64,000 nt of DNA from Pseudomonas sp. TTU2014-080ASC (GTDB lineage Bacteria > Pseudomonadota > Gammaproteobacteria > Pseudomonadales > Pseudomonadaceae): assembly GCF_001446935.1 (NCBI RefSeq), contig NZ_LKKK01000011.1:186001-250000 (forward strand), in the 5' to 3' direction. Below, one piece after another: positions 12,881 through 20,750 of the stretch (its first letter is position 1; each line of letters opens with the position of its first letter). The translations under genes were made by a program, and so were the position numbers. The notes under the pieces were generated by a model. It had not been told where the DNA came from, ran no database searches, and saw only the letters and a list, made by a program, of their open reading frames with translations.

Positions 12881-12948
12881 TCTTAGATGGCTTGCCTAGG
12901 CAGACCATTTTGTTTCAACCAGTGGTGATCTGGTCTAAAAGCGCCAAC

Positions 12949-13025
12949 GGACTCATAGCTCAGCTGGATAGAGTACTCGGCTACGAACCGAGCGGTCGGA
13001 GGTTCGAATCCTCCTGAGTCCGCCA
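12949..13025 (+). tRNA. tRNA-Arg(ACG), copy 3
   Basis: Third identical copy, again 145 bp after the previous one. Its downstream sequence differs from the other two and leads into a strong terminator at 13053. Confidence 0.97.
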
Positions 13026-13052
13026 TACAAGGCTTGCAGATGTGCAAGATTG

Positions 13053-13085
13053 AAAAGGGCCTGCAGAAATGCAGGCCCTTTTTTA
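13053..13085. terminator. Strong bidirectional terminator closing the tRNA cluster
   Basis: GGGCCTGCA - GAAA - TGCAGGCCC: a perfect 9-bp stem with GNRA tetraloop, AAAA on the left and TTTTTT on the right. It can end the tRNA transcript on the plus strand and the convergent gene on the minus strand, whose stop codon lies at its right edge. Confidence 0.93.
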
Positions 13086-13607
13086 TTGCCCGCTTTTCTC
13101 TGTGCGGGCTTTCCTGGTGTTGCCTTTAACGCACCCGTTCTCATCAAAGCTGATGCTGAGCTGTTTGCTTTTCTTACCCCTTTTGCTCGATTGATAGATG
13201 TAGCGGGTATGACCATTGTGATCCCTGATGCTGTCGGGTTGGCCTAGACTGCTTTCAACTTCGTTGCGGGTCATTCCGGGGTGGATCTGTTTGCGAATAA
13301 GGGCGCGCCGTTTCTCTTCGCTGCTGAGGGCTTGGTCGCAGGGTGAGTCCTGACCGCTGACGATGGTAATGGCGTTCGGTTTGCGCGTTCGATCGGTGTT
13401 CTGTGGCGGTGGTGAAGTGGGGCGGACGCTGCCGGGTGGCGGGTTGTAGAAGGTCTGTGCCTGTGCCTGCTGGTCAGTATTGCAGCCGAACTGCGTGAAG
13501 GTGATGTGTCCCTGTTCATTCTCGCAGCGCATGACTGCGGCCGCTTGAGCAACGGGTGAGATGAAAAGAAGGGTATAGAGTGCGCAGCAGTAGCCTAGTC
13601 TTGTCAT
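13083..13607 (-). CDS. Exported DUF4124 / BamE (SmpA-OmlA)-like envelope protein
   Basis: A 174-residue secreted protein of unknown function. A signal peptide is clear (MTRLGYCCALYTLLFISPVAQA). After it comes a DUF4124-like segment with paired cysteines (VMRCENEQGHITFTQFGCN), a proline-rich linker (PPPGSVRPTSPPPQ), and a C-terminal BamE-type module with IHPGMTRNEVESSLGQPDSI and a predicted disulfide-forming C-terminal Cys. The ATG has a GAGGAGG ribosome site upstream. It is convergent with the tRNA cluster and divergent from mgtE. A periplasmic role is likely; the substrate is unknown. Confidence 0.85.
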   Translation of the reverse strand: MTRLGYCCALYTLLFISPVAQAAAVMRCENEQGHITFTQFGCNTDQQAQAQTFYNPPPGSVRPTSPPPQNTDRTRKPNAITIVSGQDSPCDQALSSEEKRRALIRKQIHPGMTRNEVESSLGQPDSIRDHNGHTRYIYQSSKRGKKSKQLSISFDENGCVKGNTRKARTEKSGQ

Positions 13608-13926
13608 TGTTGTCCTCCTCTGTGGCGGTCCGATTGTCGAGAGGGGGCGGGTTTATGAGTATCAGACGTGTCTTGCTTCGGCCGGTCTGCGTCGCAGATG
13701 CTGAGAGATAATCCTGCTCAAGAGACTCGTGCAAACACTTGTTTTGCGTTCATTTTTGTCACAACTGAGCAGCCGGGCAGTGTTATCATTCGCCTGTCAG
13801 CCCCGCCGGGGCTTGTGGAAAACCACCATGGACTTACCCAGTAGTTACTTAAATTCTCGACATCGCAATCACGTGTTGTTTGATTGACCCTCTTCGGCGT
13901 GCCCGCCGCTGGGGGCGGAGCGTGCC
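13608..13926. promoter_or_regulatory. Divergent intergenic region upstream of mgtE, with possible structured leader
   Basis: This 319-bp gene-free stretch separates the envelope-protein gene (minus) from mgtE (plus). A TTATCAT -10-like box lies near 13782. Between it and the mgtE ATG are two GC-rich hairpins: AGCCCCG/CGGGGCT near 13799-13813 and GCCCGCC..GGGGGCGG near 13900. A leader of over 100 nt with hairpins before a Mg2+ transporter is suggestive of metal-dependent control. I cannot assign it to a named riboswitch class. Confidence 0.35.
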
Positions 13927-15369
13927 ATGACTGAAGTAGAAGCAAAAAAACCGCAGGAAAGCCTGCAGGATCGCCTGTCACAGGTCATTGACCTGTTGCA
14001 TCGTCACAAGGTGGTTGAAGACCTGACGCACCGTCAGGAAGGCGCTCATCATGAGCGTGTGGAGAACCTTGTCCATCGTCAGAACCTGGCTGAACTGCAG
14101 CGCAAACTCGATGAGCTGCACTCCGCTGACGTTGCCTACATTCTTGAAGCCTTACCATTGGAAGACCGTCTGGTGGTCTGGCAGATGGTTAAGGTCGAGC
14201 GTGACGGCGACATTCTTCTTGAAGTATCCGATGCGGTCCGTGAAACCCTCCTTGCGGACATGGATGATCATGAAATCCTGGCCGCTGCCAGGGAGATGGA
14301 TGCGGATGAGCTGGCTGACCTGGCTCATGAGCTGCCGCGGGATGTTGTTCACGAGCTGATGGAATCCCTCGATGCGCAGCAGCGTGAGCGGGTGCGCTCG
14401 GCGTTGTCGTACGACGAGGATCAGGTCGGTGCGCTGATGGACTTCGAGATGGTGACCATTCGTGAGGATGTCACGCTGGAAGTGGTGTTGCGTTATATCC
14501 GCCGTCTTAAAGAGCTGCCAGGCCAGACAGACAAACTGTTTGTGGTGGATTACGACGGCGTGCTGAAGGGCGTGCTGCCGATCAAGCGTCTACTGGTCAA
14601 TGATCCGGAAAAGTTGGTTAGCGAAGTGATGGCGACCGACCCGGTGAGCTTTAAACCGGATGAGGACGCATATGAGGCGGCTCAGGCGTTCGAGCGTTAT
14701 GACTTGGTTTCTTCGCCAGTTGTGGATAAGAACGGCAAGCTGATCGGTCGTCTGACTATTGATGAAATGGTCGACTTGATCCGTGAGGAAAGCGAGAGCG
14801 AAGTCCTCAACATGGCGGGTCTGCGCGAAGAGGAAGATATTTTCGCATCGGTCTGGAAGTCTTTCCGCAACCGTTGGGCTTGGCTTGCGGTGAATCTGGT
14901 CACGGCATTTCTGGCCTCTCGGGTTATTGGTCTCTTCGAGGGATCGATTGAGAAGCTGGTAGCGCTGGCTGCACTGATGCCGATTGTTGCGGGTATTGGT
15001 GGTAATTCAGGTAATCAGACGATCACAATGATCGTCCGCGCGATGGCTTTGGATCAGGTAACAACAGGCAACACCTCCCGTCTCTTGCGCAAGGAGCTGG
15101 GCGTAGCGTTGATAAACGGTATCGTCTGGGGCGGTGTGATCGGGGCAGTGGCGTATGTGCTGTATGACAGCTGGTCGTTGGGCTTGGTGATGACGGCGGC
15201 GATGACCCTGAATCTGTTGTTAGCTGCGTTGAATGGCGTATTGATTCCGATGACGCTGACCAAGCTGGGGCGTGACCCGGCGATGGGGGCCAGTGTGATG
15301 ATTACGGCTGTGACCGACAGCGGGGGCTTCTTCATCTTCCTCGGGCTGGCTAGCTTGTTTCTGTTGTAA
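13927..15369 (+). CDS. mgtE: Magnesium transporter MgtE
   Basis: Inner-membrane Mg2+ channel gated by cytosolic Mg2+. The 480 residues show the MgtE plan: N domain (LVHRQNLAELQRKLDELHSADVAYILEALP), two CBS domains (about 160-290, including VMATDPVSFKPDEDAYEAAQAF and GRLTIDEMVDLI), the plug helix, then five membrane helices with the pore motif PIVAGIGGNSGNQT and the C-terminal TAVTDSGGFFIFLGLASLF. The ATG at 13927 follows GGGGGCGGAG by few bases. The gene stands alone, closed by the bidirectional terminator at 15401. Confidence 0.96.
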   Translation: MTEVEAKKPQESLQDRLSQVIDLLHRHKVVEDLTHRQEGAHHERVENLVHRQNLAELQRKLDELHSADVAYILEALPLEDRLVVWQMVKVERDGDILLEVSDAVRETLLADMDDHEILAAAREMDADELADLAHELPRDVVHELMESLDAQQRERVRSALSYDEDQVGALMDFEMVTIREDVTLEVVLRYIRRLKELPGQTDKLFVVDYDGVLKGVLPIKRLLVNDPEKLVSEVMATDPVSFKPDEDAYEAAQAFERYDLVSSPVVDKNGKLIGRLTIDEMVDLIREESESEVLNMAGLREEEDIFASVWKSFRNRWAWLAVNLVTAFLASRVIGLFEGSIEKLVALAALMPIVAGIGGNSGNQTITMIVRAMALDQVTTGNTSRLLRKELGVALINGIVWGGVIGAVAYVLYDSWSLGLVMTAAMTLNLLLAALNGVLIPMTLTKLGRDPAMGASVMITAVTDSGGFFIFLGLASLFLL

Positions 15370-15400
15370 TGATAAATGCCGGGCTGAGGTCTTTTGGTAT

Positions 15401-15438
15401 GCATAAAAAAACCGCCTTGATTGGCGGTTTTTTTATGC
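15401..15438. terminator. Bidirectional terminator between mgtE and amrZ
   Basis: GCATAAAAAAACCGCC - TTGATT - GGCGGTTTTTTTATGC, a perfect 16-bp inverted repeat with A and T tracts on the respective sides. It serves the convergent genes mgtE (plus) and amrZ (minus). Confidence 0.93.
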
Positions 15439-15477
15439 ACTTGTGAAAGCTGGGTCGGCTTTCAAGATCCGGCGGGT

Positions 15478-15798
15478 TTAGGAGTTCTCAGATGCAGCCA
15501 GCTCGGTGTCGTGAGCAATCAGAGAAACCAATGCGTTCTGCTGACGACGGGATAGTTGGCGGAAGCGTTGCAGCAGCTCTTTTTCGTGCAGAGACAGCTC
15601 AGGGCTGTCCAAGCGTACGTTGACATCATCACCCAGAGCACTCTCTTGGAGCATGCTTTGCTCAAGACGGGCAATGATCTCAGAGTTCATGCTGCGGTGG
15701 TGGTTGCGGGCTACATCCGCGATACGCTCGCGCATGCCATCAGGCAGGCGAACAACGAATTTGTCTGCGGTACGGCTGGAATAGATTGCTTGTTTCAT
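15478..15798 (-). CDS. amrZ: AmrZ-type ribbon-helix-helix regulator
   Basis: A 106-residue Arc-superfamily DNA-binding protein. The core [20 protein letters not shown] followed by [17 protein letters not shown] is essentially that of Pseudomonas AmrZ (AlgZ), which controls alginate, twitching and c-di-GMP genes. The beta-strand residues reported to read DNA in AmrZ (K18, V20, R22) are present here as Lys13, Val15 and Arg17. The C-terminal oligomerisation segment ([36 protein letters not shown]) is also conserved. The N-terminus is about five residues shorter than the PAO1 protein as I recall it. Orthology is very likely; target genes are not visible here. Confidence 0.88.
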   Translation of the reverse strand: MKQAIYSSRTADKFVVRLPDGMRERIADVARNHHRSMNSEIIARLEQSMLQESALGDDVNVRLDSPELSLHEKELLQRFRQLSRRQQNALVSLIAHDTELAASENS

Positions 15799-16064
15799 AG
15801 GGCGCGTACATTAACCGGTTAGTTAGTAAACGAAGCTGGCAATTGAATACTTCATTGTCAGCATTGTGACCGCCAATCGCATCAACCGTTCAGCTTGTGG
15901 CTATGAAATACCTATGATTACCACGCTCTCGGGACAGTTATTTGGCGTCAAATACATGCCATCATTGTGCCCATATTGAAGGCTTTTTGCTAGCTCCAAT
16001 TGTCTGAAATGAGCCTTGTTCGACAAAAGTACGATCTCTCGTTTTTCAGGCCCGGATGCATTGA

Positions 16065-16082
16065 TCGTCATTGAAGTGTCAT
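16065..16082 (+). promoter_or_regulatory. Candidate Pho box upstream of phnC
   Basis: TCGTCAT-TGAA-GTGTCAT: two 7-mers with the 11-bp period of PhoB boxes, matching CTGTCAT at 5/7 and 6/7 positions. It lies 98 bp before the phnC ATG in the 381-bp intergenic stretch 15799-16179, which otherwise holds the amrZ promoter and no convincing gene. PhoB control of phn operons is established; occupancy here is inferred. Confidence 0.5.
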
Positions 16083-16179
16083 GGGCTGTTAATCGCACTG
16101 ACACAGGATCTGCCTACTTTGGTCTACACCAAGCGCGGCTATAAGCCAGCGCGTATGACCAATAAGGGGAGACCACTCA

Positions 16180-16998
16180 ATGGGTGCTGTGATTCGGGTC
16201 GACAATCTGAGCAAAACCTTTGGCGGTAAGCAGGCGCTGTTTGGCTTGGAGCTGTCGGTCGAGCCGGGTGAGATGGTGGCGCTGATTGGGGCCTCAGGCT
16301 CTGGCAAGTCCACACTGCTGCGGCATGTAGCCGGGTTAGCCTGCTGCGACCGCACTGGTGGCGGCAGCATTGAGGTGCTGGGCCGGCAGGTTCAGGAGGA
16401 CGGTCGCTTAAGTGGCGATGTACGCCAACTGCGTTCCGATATCGGTTACATCTTCCAGCAATTCAATCTGGTTGGCCGCCTCAGTGTGCTACAGAACGTG
16501 CTGCTTGGCTATTTGGGGCGCACGCCGCGCTGGCGTGGCACGCTGGGTATTTTTACTGCCGAAGAAAAGCAGTCTGCTCTGCGTGCACTGGAACGGGTGG
16601 GGTTGGCTGGTCTCGCCCAGCAGCGGGCCTCGACGCTTTCCGGCGGTCAGCAGCAGCGTGTGGCGATTGCCCGTGCCCTGTGCCAGCGCGCCAAGGTAAT
16701 TCTGGCCGATGAGCCGATTGCCTCGCTCGATCCTGAGTCCGCACGCAAGGTCATGCAGATTCTTGCAGACATCAATCGCGAGGACGGCACCACGGTGGTG
16801 GTCACGCTGCATCAGGTGGATTACGCCATGCGCTATTGCCAGCGCGCAGTGGCGCTTAAGTCGGGACGGATTCATTACGACGGCAAAGCCTGTGAGCTGT
16901 ATACCGACTTCCTCAACGATCTCTATGGTGCCGAGCTGACCGCTGAAGCCTTGGCGCTCCAGGCTCCGCTTGCCGCCCATTCCTCTAAAGCTGCCTGA
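16180..16998 (+). CDS. phnC: Phosphonate ABC transporter, ATP-binding protein
   Basis: Cytoplasmic ATPase driving phosphonate uptake with PhnD and PhnE. The 272 residues carry Walker A GASGSGKS (37-44), signature LSGGQQQR (153-160) and Walker [14 protein letters not shown] (from about 173), plus the switch His in [17 protein letters not shown] precedes the ATG. It is the first gene of a 13-gene C-P lyase operon (phnC-D-E-F-G-H-I-J-K-L-M-N-P). Confidence 0.95.
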   Translation: MGAVIRVDNLSKTFGGKQALFGLELSVEPGEMVALIGASGSGKSTLLRHVAGLACCDRTGGGSIEVLGRQVQEDGRLSGDVRQLRSDIGYIFQQFNLVGRLSVLQNVLLGYLGRTPRWRGTLGIFTAEEKQSALRALERVGLAGLAQQRASTLSGGQQQRVAIARALCQRAKVILADEPIASLDPESARKVMQILADINREDGTTVVVTLHQVDYAMRYCQRAVALKSGRIHYDGKACELYTDFLNDLYGAELTAEALALQAPLAAHSSKAA

Positions 16999-17072
16999 CA
17001 CTGAGCCGCAGTCGCTATCGGCGCTTAGATCTATTGCCACACATAACTACACCTGTACCAGGAGTACTTTGC

Positions 17073-18068
17073 ATGTTTAAAAAAGCGAGTCGCGTTCTTG
17101 CTGTTTCTACGTTGCTGGCAGGCTCCGTTTTTGGGGTTGCTCAGGCAGAACAGCAGATCAACTTCGGCATCATTTCCACCGAGTCCTCTTACAACCTCAA
17201 AAGCATGTGGGACCCGTTTTTGGAGGATATGAGCAAGAAGACCGGCTACAAGATCAACGCATTCTTTGCTCCTGACTACGCCGGGATTATTCAGGGCATG
17301 CGGTTCGATAAAGTCGATGTGGCTTGGTACGGCAACAAGTCTGCAATGGAAGCAGTTGACCGTGCCGGTGGAGAAATCTTCGCACAGACCGTAGCGGCCA
17401 ACGGTGCAGAGGGTTACTACAGCCTGCTGGTTGCGCATAAAGACAGCCCTATCAACTCGGTTCAGGACATGCTCAAGAACAGCAAGAGCCTGACCTTTGC
17501 CAACGGCGACCCAAACTCCACTTCCGGGTATCTGGTACCTGGCTATTACGTGTTCGCGCAGAACAATGCTGACGCCAACACCATCTTTAAGCGCGCGCTA
17601 ATCGGCAGTCATGAGGTCAACGCGTTGTCGGTGGCCAACAAGCAAGTGGACGTCGGTACGTTCAACAGTGAAGGCATGGAGCGTCTGGAAATCACAGCGC
17701 CGGATAAAGCTGCTCTGTTGAAGGTTATTTGGACTTCGCCGCTGATCCCGGCAGACCCGATGGTATGGCGTAAAAACCTTGATGAGGGTACCAAGGCCAA
17801 ATTGCGCGATTTCTTTATGTCTTATGGCAGCAACGAGCAAGAGCTGAAAGTGCTTGAGGCACTTCAGTGGGGCAAGTTCAAAGTTTCCAACAATGATCAG
17901 TTGTTGCCAATCCGTCAGCTTGAGCTGTTCAAGATGCGTACCGATGTGGCTAACAACGACAAGCTCAAGGCAGACGACAAAGCTGCTCAGCTGAAGAAGC
18001 TCGATGACGAGCTGGCCAAGCTTGAAAAGCGCATGTCTGAGATCACCGCTGCCAAATCTGCCGGTTAA
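17073..18068 (+). CDS. phnD: Phosphonate ABC transporter, periplasmic binding protein
   Basis: Captures phosphonates in the periplasm and delivers them to PhnE/PhnC. The 331 residues begin with a 25-residue signal peptide (..GSVFGVAQA, then EQQINFGI). Family motifs include FFAPDYAGIIQGMRFDKVDVAWYGNKSAMEA and FANGDPNSTSGYLVP, the phosphonate-binding loop. The ATG at 17073 has the ribosome site CAGGAGT; earlier in-frame starts would spoil the signal peptide. It is followed directly by a strong hairpin with T-tract, which probably lowers read-through into phnE. Confidence 0.95.
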   Translation: MFKKASRVLAVSTLLAGSVFGVAQAEQQINFGIISTESSYNLKSMWDPFLEDMSKKTGYKINAFFAPDYAGIIQGMRFDKVDVAWYGNKSAMEAVDRAGGEIFAQTVAANGAEGYYSLLVAHKDSPINSVQDMLKNSKSLTFANGDPNSTSGYLVPGYYVFAQNNADANTIFKRALIGSHEVNALSVANKQVDVGTFNSEGMERLEITAPDKAALLKVIWTSPLIPADPMVWRKNLDEGTKAKLRDFFMSYGSNEQELKVLEALQWGKFKVSNNDQLLPIRQLELFKMRTDVANNDKLKADDKAAQLKKLDDELAKLEKRMSEITAAKSAG

Positions 18069-18077
18069 CCACGCTTT

Positions 18078-18106
18078 GCGGCCTGTGCAAACGGGCCGCT
18101 CTTTTT
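18078..18106 (+). terminator. Attenuator-like intrinsic terminator between phnD and phnE
   Basis: GCGGCCTGT - GCAA - ACGGGCCGC: a 9-bp stem with a GNRA tetraloop, followed by TCTTTTT. It starts 10 bases after the phnD stop and ends 22 bases before the phnE start, inside an otherwise continuous operon. It should give partial termination, so the binding protein is made in excess over permease and lyase. Confidence 0.82.
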
Positions 18107-18128
18107 GCTGTTCGATAGAGATGTGCTT

Positions 18129-18923
18129 ATGACCACTCTGACTAATGCTCCGTCAGCGCAAATGACGGGCAAGCGTTCATGGATGCAACTGATTGGCTGG
18201 GGCCTGCTTCTGGCTGTGCTGGCCTGGTCATGGGAAGGGGCGGAGATGAACCCGCTGGCGTTGGTGCGTGATGCCGGCAACATGGCGACCTTTGCTGCCG
18301 ACTTTTTCCCGCCGGATTTCAGCAACTGGGAGCTGTATCTCAAAGAGATGATCGTCACGGTGCAGATCGCCTTGTGGGGCACTGTACTGGCGATTATCTG
18401 CGCCATTCCACTGGGCATCATGAGCTCAGAAAACATCGTCCCTTGGTGGGTCTATCAGCCAGTGCGGCGGGTGATGGATGCCTTCCGCTCCATCAATGAA
18501 ATGGTCTTCGCCATGCTCTTTGTAGTGGCGGTTGGGTTGGGACCGTTTGCCGGTGTGTTGGCGCTGTTTATCGGCACCACGGGTGTGCTGGCCAAGTTGT
18601 TTGCTGAAGCAGTGGAGGCGATTGATCCGGGCCCGGTTGAGGGTGTCCGGGCGACTGGTGCGAGTGCTCTGCAAGAGGTGATCTATGGGGTTATTCCACA
18701 AGTGCTGCCACTGTGGATTTCCTACGCGCTGTACCGCTTCGAGTCCAACGTCCGTTCAGCCACCGTGGTTGGCATGGTCGGGGCGGGTGGCATCGGAGTG
18801 ATTCTCTGGGAAGCGATTCGTGGCTTCCAGTTTGGCCAGACCTGCGCCCTGCTGATCGTGATCATTTTGGTGGTGAGCCTGCTGGACATCCTGTCCCAGC
18901 GCCTTCGCAAGCAATTTATCTGA
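18129..18923 (+). CDS. phnE: Phosphonate ABC transporter, permease
   Basis: Inner-membrane channel for phosphonates. The 264 residues have about six hydrophobic helices and the BPD-type cytoplasmic loop [30 protein letters not shown] that couples to PhnC. The start is placed at the ATG at 18129 ([11 protein letters not shown]); a TTG eight codons upstream lies inside the T-tract of the attenuator and is rejected. A single permease gene follows phnD, as in the E. coli type. Confidence 0.94.
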   Translation: MTTLTNAPSAQMTGKRSWMQLIGWGLLLAVLAWSWEGAEMNPLALVRDAGNMATFAADFFPPDFSNWELYLKEMIVTVQIALWGTVLAIICAIPLGIMSSENIVPWWVYQPVRRVMDAFRSINEMVFAMLFVVAVGLGPFAGVLALFIGTTGVLAKLFAEAVEAIDPGPVEGVRATGASALQEVIYGVIPQVLPLWISYALYRFESNVRSATVVGMVGAGGIGVILWEAIRGFQFGQTCALLIVIILVVSLLDILSQRLRKQFI

Positions 18924-18959
18924 TGGAGAGTGGGTGTCTGCGGACGCCTTTAATTAGCC

Positions 18960-19664
18960 ATGAACTTGTCTAGACAACCTGAGCCGCTGTACCGCGAGTT
19001 GGCGACTGTATTGCGCGATGAGCTGGTGTCGATGAAGGCGGGCGATTACCTGCCGCCTGAAATGGAGCTGGCAGCACGCTTTTCAGTAAACCGCCATACC
19101 TTGCGTCGTGCCATGGATGAGCTGGTGCTGGAAGGTCGCCTCCTGCGTCAGCAGGGCAAAGGCACCCGTGTGCTGCCCAAACCGATGATTTATCCGATGC
19201 AGGCTGACAGCACCTACAGCGCGTCACTCTCTGCCCAAGGCCACCAGGTAGAGGCCCGGCTGCTGGAGCGCCGCCTGCGTGGTGCTAACCACGAAGAACG
19301 TGAGCAGCTGGAGTTGGAGGAGGGTGCAGAGCTGGTTGAGATCACCACCTTACGCCTGATTTCCGGACAGCCGGTAAGCCTGATTCGCCATGCCTTCCGC
19401 ATCGAATATGCCACTGAACTGTCAACCTATCAGGGCGGATCATTGCGCAAACACCTGAGCCAGAGCGGTTTGGCGCTGGTGCGCAAGTCCAGCCTGATTG
19501 GAGCTCGCCTGCCCACTCAGGAGGAGGCCAACCGCCTACTGATGCCCCGTCACGCTCCGCTTCTTAGCGTGCAAACCCTTTCCTGTGATGCCGCTGGCAG
19601 GCCGGTGGAGCTGTCGCTCTCAACCAGCCGTGCTGACCGCTTCAAATTCCAGCTAGCCCTTTGA
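18960..19664 (+). CDS. phnF: GntR/HutC-family regulator PhnF
   Basis: A 234-residue transcriptional regulator inside the C-P lyase operon. The N-terminal winged helix (LYRELATVLRDELVSMKAGDYLPPEMELAARFSVNRHTLRRAMDEL) is followed by a UTRA effector domain from about residue 85 (STYSASLSAQGHQVEARLLERR). PhnF homologs repress phn genes and presumably sense a phosphonate or pathway intermediate. It lies 36 bp after phnE and 13 bp before phnG; the following GGAGG belongs to phnG. Confidence 0.92.
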   Translation: MNLSRQPEPLYRELATVLRDELVSMKAGDYLPPEMELAARFSVNRHTLRRAMDELVLEGRLLRQQGKGTRVLPKPMIYPMQADSTYSASLSAQGHQVEARLLERRLRGANHEEREQLELEEGAELVEITTLRLISGQPVSLIRHAFRIEYATELSTYQGGSLRKHLSQSGLALVRKSSLIGARLPTQEEANRLLMPRHAPLLSVQTLSCDAAGRPVELSLSTSRADRFKFQLAL

Positions 19665-19677
19665 TGGAGGCATGTTG

Positions 19678-20139
19678 ATGACCTGCAATGAGCTGCACAG
19701 TGACCCGCAGATTGCGGCCCGCCAGGGCTGGATGCGAGTTCTTGCCCGCGCCGGCAACCAATTGGCGACCTACCAAGATGCGCTTAAAGACGTTGATTAC
19801 AACCTAATCCGCGCTCCGGAAATCGGTATGACCTTGGTGCGCGGGCGTATGGGGGGAACCGGCAGCGGCTTCAACCTTGGCGAAATGACGGTTACCCGCT
19901 GCGTGGTGCGCCTGAGTGATGGCCGCACGGGATACAGCTATGTGGCTGGCAGTGACAAGCAGCATGCCGAGTTGGCCGCGTTGGCGGATGCGCATTTGCA
20001 AGGCAGTGACCAGCAGCAGTGGATCTCGCGCCTGATTGAGCCCCTGCAAGCCGCGCAGAAGGCGCAGCAGGCAGCCAAGGCTGCTGAAACCGCAACTACC
20101 CAGGTTGAGTTCTTCACCCTGGTCAGAGGAGAAGATTGA
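19678..20139 (+). CDS. phnG: C-P lyase core subunit PhnG
   Basis: Structural component of the PhnGHIJ core complex that installs ribose-triphosphate on phosphonates. It has 153 residues, with the motif ARQGWMRVLARAG near the N-terminus and GTGSGFNLGEMTVTRCVVRLSDG in the middle. Two ATGs are in frame (19672, 19678). GGAGG at 19666-19670 is 7 bases from the second and only 1 from the first, so 19678 is chosen. The stop overlaps the phnH start (TGATG). Confidence 0.94.
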   Translation: MTCNELHSDPQIAARQGWMRVLARAGNQLATYQDALKDVDYNLIRAPEIGMTLVRGRMGGTGSGFNLGEMTVTRCVVRLSDGRTGYSYVAGSDKQHAELAALADAHLQGSDQQQWISRLIEPLQAAQKAQQAAKAAETATTQVEFFTLVRGED

Positions 20140-20750
20140 TGAACCCGGCGAACAGTTCGCAATGGCTGCAACTGGCCTTTAACGATCCGGTTTTGGATGC
20201 GCAGACCAGTTTCCGCAGCGCACTCAAAGCATTGGCTGAGCCGGGTTTGGTGCAGCCGCTGGACCGTGCGCAGGCACTGGACAGCCTGCATCCGGCCACC
20301 TACGCCCTGTGCCTGGCATTTCTTGATGCGGACACGCCGCTGTGGCTGGCCCCTTGTTTTGATAGCCCGGCGGTGCGCGCCAATCTGTCTTTCCACTGCG
20401 GCTGCCCGATCGTGAGCGAGCGTGAGCAAGCCCTGTTTGCCCTGCTGGATGAATCCGAACTGGGCGATCTGTCGGGCTTTGATAACGGCAGCGAACGCTA
20501 CCCGGATCAGTCCTGCACGCTGCTGGTACAGCTCGCAGCACTGAGCGGCGGGGCCAACTTGAGCTGGCGCGGACCCGGCATTGAAGAAGTGCGTCCGGTG
20601 GCAATTCCGGTGGGTGACGAGTTCTGGCAACAGCGCCGTTCGCGCAATGCCTTTCCCCGTGGACTGGACGTGTTCTTTGCGTCTTCTGAGCAGGTGATTG
20701 GCCTGCCGCGCAGCACTCAGGTGCTTAACACCACAGAGGAGGCCGCCTGA
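20139..20750 (+). CDS. phnH: C-P lyase core subunit PhnH
   Basis: A 203-residue member of the PhnGHIJ core complex with a PLP-transferase-like fold but no PLP lysine chemistry. The family block DAQTSFRSALKALAEPGLVQPL is near residue 20 and LSWRGPGIEEVRPVAIP near 140. The ATG at 20139 overlaps the phnG stop by one base, and its own stop overlaps phnI by one base, showing translational coupling. Confidence 0.94.
   Translation: MNPANSSQWLQLAFNDPVLDAQTSFRSALKALAEPGLVQPLDRAQALDSLHPATYALCLAFLDADTPLWLAPCFDSPAVRANLSFHCGCPIVSEREQALFALLDESELGDLSGFDNGSERYPDQSCTLLVQLAALSGGANLSWRGPGIEEVRPVAIPVGDEFWQQRRSRNAFPRGLDVFFASSEQVIGLPRSTQVLNTTEEAA

Larger units (their letters stand above)
12659..13025 (+). repeat. 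145-bp tandem repeat carrying tRNA-Arg(ACG)
   Basis: The three tRNA-Arg genes start at 12659, 12804 and 12949, exactly 145 bp apart. The spacers between them are also homologous (shared GGCTTGC hairpin, TTTTGTTTCAACCAG, TCTGGTCTAAAAG, CCAAC), with a few substitutions. The array therefore arose by tandem duplication of tRNA plus spacer, with the tRNA part kept identical. Confidence 0.92.

Noticed and set aside
12659..13025. CRISPR-like array because of three evenly spaced identical units
   Set aside because: The repeated units are full tRNA-Arg genes and the spacers are homologous to each other.
16086..16092. CTGTTAA next to GTGTCAT as second half of a Pho box
   Set aside because: Period would be 10 bp; the upstream TCGTCAT gives the proper 11-bp period and was preferred.
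15901..16104. 67-codon minus-strand frame between amrZ and phnC
   Set aside because: No ribosome site, overlaps the likely Pho box and promoter region, and shows no recognisable protein features.
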